A stretch of 8,682 nucleotides of DNA from a bacterium (GCA_030612965.1 JAUWMW010000082.1:1-8682); one strand, 5' to 3'; numbered from the stretch's first letter, positions 1-4,968 are shown. Program-made: numbers and translations. The notes: a model not told the origin generated them from the letters alone.

Positions 1-11
1 AGCACTGTGCT

Positions 12-33
12 CGGCAGATGTCCACATCTGCCG
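12..33. repeat. GGCAGA-family intergenic hairpin (copy A)
   Basis: A perfect 10-bp inverted repeat, CGGCAGATGT and ACATCTGCCG, is separated by CC. It belongs to a small family of related stems also found at 4631-4650, 4682-4701 and 4772-4791. The outer GGCAGA/TCTGCC pairs are constant and the inner pairs vary together. Confidence 0.75.
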
Positions 34-65
34 GTTCAGAAGAAACACACCCCGGCCTTCGGCCA

Positions 66-81
66 CCCCTCTCAAGAGGGG
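66..81. repeat. CCCCTCT/AGAGGGG hairpin
   Basis: A perfect 7-bp inverted repeat with loop CA. The same CCCTCT-CAAG/TTGAG core forms the outer ends of the foldback at 4573-4743, so this is one module of a mosaic repeat used in several gaps of this genome. Confidence 0.6.
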
Positions 82-286
82 ATGATGAAGCCACGGCGAA
101 ATGGGTTCGTTTTGCGGAAAAAGTATTTCTGGTCATGACACTTTCCGGTTTTGTGCGACTGTTGGGCGCACGTCTACCACCACAACGCACTGCAAAGTGC
201 TTGCATAAGAATGGGCGCTTTGGGGTTTTGCGCGGAGTTTGTAGGGAAAGTGCTCTACTACGGATGGTGCTGGGTGAGTGACGTGG

Positions 287-463
287 TCAACTGGAAACCC
301 ACCGCAAGCGGATGGGCCACCCGGCGGTCATACTTGTGTCGGTCTCTTGCGACGTCCCACACTCAGTCGCGACAAGCGTGAACGCAAGGATGAGCACCGT
401 GCCTATCAACGCACCAACCGACCGCGTGACCGTCATTCTCCTCTGTGATCTAATCTGCTTCAT
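287..463 (-). CDS. Possible 58-residue single-pass membrane or secreted small protein
   Basis: An uninterrupted frame of 58 codons plus TGA. The ATG is preceded by GGAG with a 7-nt gap. The N-terminus is basic (MKQIRSQRR, then a further Arg at 14). It is followed by a hydrophobic stretch at about residues 15-33 rich in Leu, Val, Ile, Ala and Gly, then a polar Thr/Ser-rich segment and a short tail with two Trp and three Arg. This is the layout of a one-helix membrane protein or an uncleaved or cleaved signal. A Cys follows the hydrophobic part, but the residue before it is Glu, so it is not a normal lipobox. The start lies 40 bp downstream of the DUF5675-like fragment on the same strand, so the two may have shared a transcript. 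I recognise no family; it could be a chance frame. Confidence 0.35.
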   Translation of the reverse strand: MKQIRSQRRMTVTRSVGALIGTVLILAFTLVATECGTSQETDTSMTAGWPIRLRWVSS

Positions 464-503
464 CTGATGACTCCATCCTGTGGTTATCTCTCATCGGTCG
501 ACC

Positions 504-805
504 TCACTTCTCTACTTCTTTCACATCCTCTTTCTTGGTAGGATCAACAACTTTTACAGTTATAGTGGTTTCTTCACCCTTTGTCTTATCGGCTGCCTGA
601 ATTGTCTTAACATAGTCTGTTATCTCGGTTAGAGCGTCTACTGAATTGTTCACGCGGTCTTTGCCCGCTGTTTTCCCCGGTAGAATGCAGCCGTCCGTGT
701 TACTAGGCGTGTTTCCGGGATGAATTGCGATATTTGTGCGGCCGTGCTTATTCTCTAGCATTATAGCCATGATAGGCTTGGTCCCGAACTTGGAGCTATA
801 GTCTC
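504..805 (-). pseudogene. DUF5675-like protein, N-terminus missing
   Basis: The frame reads R-D-Y-S-S-K-F-G at the upstream end, then GRTNIAIHPGNT, a GCILPG motif, and V-N-N-S with a helix. This order matches the C-terminal part of DUF5675 proteins (small, often phage- or secretion-linked, function unproven), where R-Y-S-x-x-F-G precedes G-R-x-x-I-x-I-H-P-G-N-T and G-C-I. Family members usually carry about 40-60 further N-terminal residues; here the homologous part stops at the GTAG of REP1 (806). The longest ATG-started piece is 504-770, 88 codons, lacking that part and without a clear ribosome site. The tail is charged and rich in Lys and Glu (about the last 25 residues). No missing 5' part is visible on the far side of the element, right of 2195, so insertion with deletion is likely. 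I infer it is non-functional. Confidence 0.6.
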
Positions 806-835
806 GTAGGTCGGAACCCCATTGTGGGTTCCGAC
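806..835 (+). repeat. REP1, GTAG-type REP sequence
   Basis: GTAG (806-809) is followed by a perfect 10-bp stem, GTCGGAACCC (810-819) and GGGTTCCGAC (826-835), with loop CATTGT. The GTAG-plus-palindrome layout is that of REP sequences recognised by RAYT transposases. It lies 7 bp past the RAYT stop, inverted relative to REP2 and REP3, and its GTAG marks the point where DUF5675 similarity ends. Confidence 0.85.
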
Positions 836-842
836 TCTCAAA

Positions 843-1346
843 CTATTCACTAAAGTCTCCGTGCGAGACAATAGCCTCGTTTGAACCCCAATCGGCTGTA
901 TACATTCCTTCCTTCACAAAAGCACTGAAAGAAGAATGTTGCCAATCAATTGGTGATTGCACCAAGCTATGTTTGACTGGATTGTAATGAACATAATCAA
1001 GGTGGCGCCTCATATCTTCATCATCACGAATCATGTGATCCCAGAACCTGTTTTGCCAGGTTCGGCCCGACGTTCGACCCTGGCTCCTCAAGTGGTGTTG
1101 GGCAAACGACAGCTTGATACACTTCATCAGTTTTGATACGTCATTTCGTTTTGGATCAATTATGAGATGCCAGTGATCCGGTAGAATCACCCATGCTATA
1201 AGCTGAAACGGTTCTACCTCGTTGTACCTGTGGATAGCGTCCCAGAGCAGATCAACGCTATCGAGAAGTATCGTTTTGCGTTTATAAGTAACATGTGTAA
1301 GGAAGTAGGTGTTACCCTGTGAAAAGTATCTTCGTATGTTTCTCAT
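843..1346 (-). CDS. REP-associated tyrosine transposase (RAYT, Y1_Tnp family)
   Basis: A 167-residue protein with every hallmark of a RAYT (IS200/IS605-related Y1 HUH nuclease). The N-terminus MRNIRRYF-x-x-GNTYFLTHVTY is typical. The metal-binding HUH motif is D-H-W-H at 57-60. An N-R-F-W-D-H segment lies at 99-104, and the YVHYNPVK motif begins at Tyr118, the likely catalytic tyrosine. The family usually has about 150-180 residues, so this copy looks complete with no frameshift. These enzymes cut single-stranded DNA at REP sequences via a covalent tyrosine link and are thought to disperse REPs. The gene lies between REP1 and REP2. The ATG has no Shine-Dalgarno, but a -10-like TATATT sits exactly where a leaderless transcript would require it. 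The TAG stop is in frame with the DUF5675 remnant downstream. Confidence 0.93.
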   Translation of the reverse strand: MRNIRRYFSQGNTYFLTHVTYKRKTILLDSVDLLWDAIHRYNEVEPFQLIAWVILPDHWHLIIDPKRNDVSKLMKCIKLSFAQHHLRSQGRTSGRTWQNRFWDHMIRDDEDMRRHLDYVHYNPVKHSLVQSPIDWQHSSFSAFVKEGMYTADWGSNEAIVSHGDFSE

Positions 1347-1352
1347 GTGGAG

Positions 1353-1381
1353 AATATAATTGAAACAGATAACAACGGCAA
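1353..1381 (-). promoter_or_regulatory. Candidate leaderless promoter of the RAYT gene
   Basis: On the minus strand TTGCCG (1376-1381) and TATATT (1353-1358) are separated by 17 bp. After the -10 come six bases, then the RAYT ATG, so +1 would fall on the A of the start codon. This fits the missing ribosome-binding site. On the opposite strand the same bases form a perfect TATAAT (1355-1360), without a good -35, that could help transcribe the glycosylase gene. The promoter is inferred only. Confidence 0.4.
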
Positions 1382-1395
1382 ATCATGAGCAAGAA

Positions 1396-1425
1396 GTCGG
1401 AACCCGCAAGGGGGTTCCGACCTAC
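1396..1425 (-). repeat. REP2, GTAG-type REP sequence
   Basis: Read on the minus strand: GTAG (1425-1422), then the same 10-bp stem as REP1 with loop CCTTGC. It faces REP1 across the RAYT gene. It ends 34 bp before the first likely glycosylase start and forms the right end of repeat copy 1. Confidence 0.85.
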
Positions 1426-1459
1426 TGTCTGCGTAAGCGTAAGGAAAGGAGCAAATATT

Positions 1460-2092
1460 ATGGAAGATTGTCCAAAAAGCCTTTGCGAAGAAGCCGCTCG
1501 AGATCAGCGAAAGCAAATGCTTGGGAGAGAGCACATGAAGCCCCTTAAAGACTTCGTCGAGAAAATTCGTAAGGAACGAGGCTGTAAGGAACAGGTTCCC
1601 GATTTCGATCCGCTTGATGGCGGCATCAATGCAGAGTGCTTATTTGTTCTGGAAGCGCCTGGCCCTAAGGCTGTTAAATCCGGCTTCATATCACGGAATA
1701 ATCCTGATGAATCTGCAAAGAACTTCTTTGAATGCAACCAAGAAGCGGGCATCCCTCGAGAAAGAACGATCACATGGAATATCGTGCCATGGTACATTGG
1801 ATCTAATGGGAAAATCCGACCGGCAAAGTCCGGTGACATTGAACCCGGACTTGGATACTTGCTAGAACTAATCGCCTTACTGCAGAAACTGAGAATAATA
1901 GTACTGATTGGCCGAAAGGCTCAGCGTGTCAAAGTCGATCTCAGTAAGAACGGGACACACGCCATTATTGAATGCTATCACCCCAGCCCCATGTACATTA
2001 ATAGAGACAAGAGCAATAAGGGTAAGATAATAGATGCATTGCGCCGTGTCGCGAAAGAACTGGCCGGCCAGGAAGCAGGTGTTACCCTGTGA
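1460..2092 (+). CDS. Uracil-DNA glycosylase superfamily protein (putative)
   Basis: A 210-residue protein, numbered from the ATG at 1460. It shows the three signatures of the UDG superfamily: L-E-A-P-G-P (64-69, corresponding to the family 4/5 motif with E-A-P-G), N-I-V-P-W (107-111) and H-P-S-P (174-177). Between them, I-I-V-L-I-G (146-151) forms the usual core strand. The family removes uracil or other damaged bases from DNA; the substrate here is unproven. AAGGAG lies 8 nt before the 1460 start. An in-frame ATG at 1535, preceded by GGGAGAG, begins closer to where I recall relatives starting (M-K-P-L-K-D-F), so the first 25 residues may be untranslated. A still earlier ATG (1385) would translate REP2 and is rejected. 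The last residues (from about 204) and the TGA lie in repeat copy 2, so the natural C-terminus may have been replaced. It is divergent from RAYT. Confidence 0.75.
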   Translation: MEDCPKSLCEEAARDQRKQMLGREHMKPLKDFVEKIRKERGCKEQVPDFDPLDGGINAECLFVLEAPGPKAVKSGFISRNNPDESAKNFFECNQEAGIPRERTITWNIVPWYIGSNGKIRPAKSGDIEPGLGYLLELIALLQKLRIIVLIGRKAQRVKVDLSKNGTHAIIECYHPSPMYINRDKSNKGKIIDALRRVAKELAGQEAGVTL

Positions 2093-2116
2093 AAAGTATC
2101 TTCGTATGTTTCTCAT
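2071..2116 (-). pseudogene. 5' remnant of a RAYT gene
   Basis: The first 15 codons of a RAYT, read from the ATG at 2116, are identical to the intact gene except Tyr14 to Cys (base 2076). Similarity then stops abruptly and the frame runs antisense into the glycosylase gene. This is the RAYT part of repeat copy 2 and cannot make a transposase. Confidence 0.85.
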
Positions 2117-2165
2117 GTGGAGAATATAATTGAAACAGATAAGAACGGCAAATCATGAGCAAGAA

Positions 2166-2195
2166 GTCGGAACCCGCAAGGGGGTTCCGACCTAC
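2166..2195 (-). repeat. REP3, GTAG-type REP sequence
   Basis: Identical to REP2 (GTAG at 2195-2192 on the minus strand, 10-bp stem, loop CCTTGC). It is the right-hand boundary of the composite element, 18 bp before the purL -35 hexamer. Confidence 0.85.
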
Positions 2196-2213
2196 GAATA
2201 AGAAAACTCCCAA

Positions 2214-2242
2214 TTGACCTCCCCCGTTTAGCACCCTATATT
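2214..2242 (+). promoter_or_regulatory. Candidate sigma70-type promoter of purL
   Basis: TTGACC (2214-2219), a 17-bp spacer and TATATT (2237-2242): each hexamer matches the consensus at 5 of 6 bases. Transcription would start near 2249, giving a leader of about 20 nt. The promoter lies outside the mobile element, so the insertion left it intact. Confidence 0.6.
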
Positions 2243-2245
2243 CCT

Positions 2246-2262
2246 CTCCTTATCGTAAGGAG
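2246..2262 (+). promoter_or_regulatory. Hairpin containing the purL Shine-Dalgarno
   Basis: CTCCTTA (2246-2252) and TAAGGAG (2256-2262) form a perfect 7-bp stem with loop TCG. The 3' arm contains AAGGAG (2257-2262), 5 nt before the purL ATG. If the transcript starts at or before 2246, the ribosome site would be masked; a start near 2249 would leave only a short stem. A role in control is inferred. Confidence 0.5.
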
Positions 2263-2267
2263 ATAAA

Positions 2268-4508
2268 ATGCCCGCGAAATATCAGCAGCCAGAAGTCACT
2301 CCCGAAATGGTCGAGGCGCACGGCCTGAACAAAGAAGAACACGAACGTATCAAAACAATCCTCGGACGCGAGATGACCTACACCGAACTGGGCATCTACT
2401 CGGTGATGTGGTCCGAGCACTGTTCCTACAAGAACTCAATCGCGCTATTGAAAACGCTCCCCCGCGAGGGCAAAAACCTGCTGGCCAAGGCGGGCGAGGA
2501 AAACGCCGGCGCGGTCGATATCGGCGACGGCCTGGCGGTGGTGTTCAAGATCGAATCCCACAACCACCCCTCGGCGGTCGAGCCATACCAGGGCGCAGCT
2601 ACCGGTGTCGGGGGTATCCTGCGCGATATTTTCACGATGGGCGCGCGTCCGATAGCATCGTTGAACTCGCTGCGCTTCGGTTCCCCCGACAACCCGCATG
2701 TGCGGTATCTCGTGGATGGAGTCGTGCGCGGGATCGGCGACTACGGCAACTCGTTCGGTGTGCCGACGGTGGCCGGCGAGGTCTACTTCGATGAGGCTTA
2801 CACCGGTAACCCGCTAATCAACGCGATGGCGGTCGGGATCGTCAAGACCGACGGTATCGTCTCGGCGGTGGCCAAAGGTGCGGGCAACCCGCTCATGATC
2901 GTCGGTTCCAAGACCGGTCGCGATGGTATCCACGGCGCCACCTTTGCCTCGGTGGAGCTTTCTGAAGAATCAGAACAAAAGCGCTCTTCAGTGCAGATCG
3001 GCGATCCGTTCACTGAGAAGTTGCTGCTCGAGGCTACGCTGGAAATAATCGAGAAGGACCTCATCGTAGGCATTCAGGACATGGGTGCGGCGGGGATAAT
3101 CTGCAGTTCCTCGGAGATGTCGGCTAAAGGAGAAGCCGGCGTAGAACTGGACATCGACAAAGTACCCGTGCGCGAACCGGGGATGATCCCGTATGAAATC
3201 CTGCTTTCCGAATCGCAGGAGCGGATGTTAGTCTGTGTCAAGAAAGGTAAAGAGACCGCGGTCCGCGAAGTCTTCGATAAATGGGGGCTGGATTCGACCA
3301 TTATCGGCAAGGTTACCGACGATGGTCTGCTTACGGTGCGGTTAGGCGGCGAGATAGTGGCGCAGGCGCCCTCAGAGACCATGGTTCTTGGCGGCGGTGC
3401 TCCGGTCTACCATCGTGAGACGAAACGACCCGCCTACATGGATGAACTGGCCGAACTCAATCTTGAGGACATCCCGCTGGATCGTGACTTCAGCGAAGAT
3501 TTGCTCGGTCTATTGTCTGCTCCCAACATTTGCCACAAGGGTTGGGTGTTTGAGCAGTACGATTCGATGGTGCGCACCAACACGGCGGTCGGCCCCGGTT
3601 CCGATGCCGCTGTGCTTCGGCTCCGCAAAACCAACAAGGCGCTGGCCATGGTCACCGATTGCAACGGTCGCTATTGCTATCTCAATCCACGCCTGGGCGC
3701 CCAAAGTGCAGTCGCCGAGGCGGCGCGCAACATCGTCTGCTCCGGCGGACAACCGCTGGCCGTGACCAACTGTCTCAACTTCGGTAACCCCTACAAGCCG
3801 GAGATCTACTACGGTTTCGCCGAGGCGGTAGCCGGGATGGGTGAGGCCTGTTGTGTTTTCGATACGCCGGTGACGGGCGGCAATGTTTCGTTCTACAACG
3901 AAGACCCGCAGCGCGCGGTGTTCCCAACGCCTACGATTGGTATGGTCGGTCTGATACCGGACGTGGCGCACATCACAACACAGTGGTTCAAAAGCGAAGG
4001 TGACGTGATATTCCTGCTGGGTGAAAACAAGGAACATCTCGGGGCCTCGGAGTATTTGCACACGTTTTTCGGATTGACGAAGGGTGAGGCGCCACCTCTT
4101 GATATGCAGTTTGAAAAGCAATTACAGGATGGTCTATTGGCGGCGATTACGCGCGGCTGGATCCGGTCCGCTCATGACTGTTCCGACGGCGGGCTGGGCG
4201 TGGCGCTGGCCGAATGTTGTATTTCCAATCGTGAACAACAAATCGGGGCGGTCATTGCCCTGAACGACAAAATGCGCACCGACGCCCTGTTGTTTGGTGA
4301 GACGCAGTCGCGGGTGGTGATAACTTGTGCAGCCGGCGACGCCGACGCGCTGGCGGACTTTTTCGGAATTCTCAATTGCCCCTGCACGAAAATCGGAACC
4401 GTCGGCGGTGGGAACCTGAAGATCAACGATGTCGTGGACCTGCCGCTTCAGAAACTGGATCACGCCTTTTTTGACAGCATGCCGGTGTTCATGGAGAAGG
4501 TGGGATAG
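2268..4508 (+). CDS. purL: Phosphoribosylformylglycinamidine synthase subunit PurL
   Basis: A 746-residue protein of the small PurL type, which works with separate PurS and PurQ subunits; large single-chain enzymes are about 1300 residues. It catalyses the ATP-dependent conversion of FGAR to FGAM, step four of purine synthesis, in the cytoplasm, using ammonia from PurQ. Visible signatures are S-E-H-C-S-Y-K (49-55, with the conserved His51), K-I-E-S-H-N-H-P-S (94-102) followed by the Gly-rich GAATGVGG-I-L-R-D-I segment, N-C-L-N-F-G-N-P (501-508) in the second half, and D-C-S-D-G-G-L-G (637-644). The two-fold repeat of AIRS-like N- and C-domains is complete. The ATG has AAGGAG 5 nt upstream, within a hairpin, and its own promoter. 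No purS or purQ is seen in the window. Codon use is GC-rich, unlike the element upstream. Confidence 0.97.
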   Translation: MPAKYQQPEVTPEMVEAHGLNKEEHERIKTILGREMTYTELGIYSVMWSEHCSYKNSIALLKTLPREGKNLLAKAGEENAGAVDIGDGLAVVFKIESHNHPSAVEPYQGAATGVGGILRDIFTMGARPIASLNSLRFGSPDNPHVRYLVDGVVRGIGDYGNSFGVPTVAGEVYFDEAYTGNPLINAMAVGIVKTDGIVSAVAKGAGNPLMIVGSKTGRDGIHGATFASVELSEESEQKRSSVQIGDPFTEKLLLEATLEIIEKDLIVGIQDMGAAGIICSSSEMSAKGEAGVELDIDKVPVREPGMIPYEILLSESQERMLVCVKKGKETAVREVFDKWGLDSTIIGKVTDDGLLTVRLGGEIVAQAPSETMVLGGGAPVYHRETKRPAYMDELAELNLEDIPLDRDFSEDLLGLLSAPNICHKGWVFEQYDSMVRTNTAVGPGSDAAVLRLRKTNKALAMVTDCNGRYCYLNPRLGAQSAVAEAARNIVCSGGQPLAVTNCLNFGNPYKPEIYYGFAEAVAGMGEACCVFDTPVTGGNVSFYNEDPQRAVFPTPTIGMVGLIPDVAHITTQWFKSEGDVIFLLGENKEHLGASEYLHTFFGLTKGEAPPLDMQFEKQLQDGLLAAITRGWIRSAHDCSDGGLGVALAECCISNREQQIGAVIALNDKMRTDALLFGETQSRVVITCAAGDADALADFFGILNCPCTKIGTVGGGNLKINDVVDLPLQKLDHAFFDSMPVFMEKVG

Positions 4509-4530
4509 GTGAGTTCTTTAGCGCCCCTCT

Positions 4531-4554
4531 CATGCTTCGACTGCGCTCAGCATG
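4531..4554. repeat. CATGCT/AGCATG hairpin with TCGACTGCGCTCA core
   Basis: Six-base arms (4531-4536 and 4549-4554) enclose TCGACTGCGCTC. A nearly identical core, TCGACTTCGCTCA, occurs on the minus strand at 8541-8553 inside the degenerate REP after mfd. I recall similar short repeats in many bacterial genomes. Confidence 0.6.
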
Positions 4555-4630
4555 ACAGTGCTTTTTCAAAGTCCCCTCTTGAGGAACCTTCCAAAAACTA
4601 TCGGGCGGTGGTTGTTTCTTTGCTGTGGGC

Positions 4631-4650
4631 GGCAGACGTCCTCGTCTGCC
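4631..4650. repeat. GGCAGA-family hairpin (copy B)
   Basis: GGCAGACG and CGTCTGCC form a perfect 8-bp stem with loop TCCT, nested in the 4573-4743 foldback. Compared with copy A (12-33), the seventh pair of the stem is changed on both sides (T-A to C-G). Confidence 0.75.
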
Positions 4651-4681
4651 CCTTGATTACCCTGGGTACGTCCTTCAAACG

Positions 4682-4701
4682 GGCAGACCGGGAGGTCTGC
4701 C
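4682..4701. repeat. GGCAGA-family hairpin (copy C)
   Basis: GGCAGACC and GGTCTGCC form a perfect 8-bp stem with loop GGGA. The eighth pair is C-G where copy B has G-C, again a change on both strands. Confidence 0.75.
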
Positions 4702-4771
4702 GCGCACGATATCATGGGTTTTTGGAAGGTTCCTTGAGAGGGGGTTTTAGGGGTGTGTTCTTCATCGTGGG

Positions 4772-4791
4772 CGGCAGATGACCACATCTGC
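4772..4791. repeat. GGCAGA-family hairpin (copy D)
   Basis: GCAGATG (4774-4780) and CATCTGC (4785-4791) pair with loop ACCA; the outermost pairs of copy A are lost on the right side. It is the inverted counterpart of copy A and lies beside the same ACACACCCC-type motif (see findings). Confidence 0.7.
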
Positions 4792-4940
4792 TCCTTGTTT
4801 GGGTGGCACCTTGTCATATAGAAGGTCTTGGATTAGTCGTTGCGGCGCGCGAAGCGCGAGAAACAGGCTTGCCTGTGTCAAAAAACTGGCGTCCCGTAAA
4901 CTTTCCCCGTATATTAGACGATAGAAAAAGAAAAGAGACA

Positions 4941-4968
4941 CCCCGGTCAAAATCGATCCGGGGCTTTT
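4941..4968. terminator. Terminator-like hairpin just before mfd
   Basis: CCCCGG (4941-4946) and CCGGGG (4958-4963) enclose an 11-nt loop. CTTTT follows on the + strand, and a purine-rich AAAAGAAAAGAG run lies to its left, which reads as a U-rich tail on the minus strand. It could therefore work in both directions. It overlaps the TTG that opens the longest mfd frame. The stem is short and the T-run modest, so termination is not certain. Confidence 0.45.

Larger units (their letters stand above)
1..286. other. Intergenic region with host-type hairpin repeats, no gene recognised
   Basis: No convincing coding sequence is visible here. The two overlapping + strand open frames (18-281 and 151-381) read through repeat hairpins and show no recognisable protein pattern. 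The left third holds three small inverted repeats: 12-33, a GGCC-TTC-GGCC stem at 54-64, and 66-81. A short GCACT/AGTGC palindrome lies at 187-200. The rest, about 90-286, shows no structure I can name. Upstream context lies outside the window. Confidence 0.6.
1301..1425. repeat. 125-bp direct repeat, copy 1 (RAYT head plus REP2)
   Basis: Positions 1301-1425 match 2071-2195 base for base except at 1306 (T versus C) and 1373 (C versus G), a constant offset of 770 bp. The repeat spans the first 15 RAYT codons, the RAYT promoter region and REP2. The short divergence suggests a recent duplication or recombination. Confidence 0.97.
806..2195. mobile_element. Composite REP/RAYT element carrying a UDG-superfamily gene
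   Basis: The segment is bounded by two REP sequences in inverted orientation, each with a GTAG tetranucleotide at its outer edge and a GTCGGAACCC/GGGTTCCGAC stem. Inside, in order, are REP1, RAYT (minus), REP2 (internal, same orientation as REP3), the glycosylase gene (+), a 46-bp RAYT 5' remnant and REP3. RAYT genes flanked by REPs are a known arrangement; a passenger gene between duplicated RAYT-head/REP segments is not one I know. No target-site duplication is seen, as expected for HUH-type enzymes. The left end interrupts a DUF5675-like gene and the right end stops 18 bp before the purL -35. The boundaries are inferred from the REPs. Confidence 0.6.
2071..2195. repeat. 125-bp direct repeat, copy 2 (RAYT head plus REP3)
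   Basis: The second copy of the repeat described at 1301-1425. It holds the glycosylase stop codon, the RAYT start, a duplicate of the RAYT promoter-like bases (-10 at 2123-2128, -35 at 2146-2151, minus strand) and REP3. Recombination between copies would excise 770 bp containing the glycosylase gene and leave one repeat. Confidence 0.97.
4573..4743. repeat. 171-bp foldback repeat with 26-nt inverted ends
   Basis: The ends 4573-4598 and 4718-4743 are inverted copies of each other with two adjacent mismatches (TG versus CA in the same sense). They share a GGAACCTTCCAAAAAC stretch. Inside lie two perfect 8-bp stems. The architecture is MITE-like, but no coding capacity or clear target duplication is seen; a structured intergenic repeat is equally likely. 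Confidence 0.75.
4509..4966. other. Repeat-filled purL-mfd intergenic region, no gene
   Basis: No credible gene is seen. The + frame 4509-4781 simply translates repeats. In order it holds: a CATGCT/AGCATG hairpin (4531-4554), a 171-bp foldback with two nested stems (4573-4743), another GGCAGA stem (4772-4791), CGCGC-GAA-GCGCG (4846-4858), CAGGC-TT-GCCTG (4864-4875) and a terminator-like hairpin (4941-4963). No convincing mfd promoter was found; a TATATT at 4910-4915 lacks a matching -35. Confidence 0.7.

Noticed and set aside
18..381. Two overlapping + strand frames at the left edge
   Set aside because: They run through hairpin repeats, overlap each other and the minus-strand small frame, and show no protein-like pattern.
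353..385. Lipoprotein signal in the 58-residue protein
   Set aside because: The residue before the Cys is Glu, which does not fit a lipobox.
1385..1459. Earlier in-frame ATG extending the glycosylase by 25 residues
   Set aside because: The extension would translate REP2 and the repeat; it has no family-like residues, and good ribosome sites lie further downstream at 1460 and 1535.
1877..2116. 79-codon minus-strand frame beginning like a RAYT
   Set aside because: Only the first 15 codons are RAYT; the rest is antisense to the glycosylase gene. Kept as a 5' remnant only.
806..2195. CRISPR array or standard IS with terminal repeats and target duplication
   Set aside because: There are only three REPs with unequal spacing and genes between them, and no flanking duplication. 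The HUH enzyme explains the structure better.
2196..2267. Purine riboswitch before purL
   Set aside because: The leader is only about 20 nt from the predicted start, and the 72-bp gap has no aptamer-like three-way junction.
3510..4121. 203-codon minus-strand frame within purL, and similar long frames within mfd
   Set aside because: These are shadows of GC-rich coding sequence; the + strand genes are unmistakable.
4509..4781. Frame starting at the GTG right after the purL stop
   Set aside because: It translates the repeat cluster; its sequence follows the hairpin modules rather than a protein.
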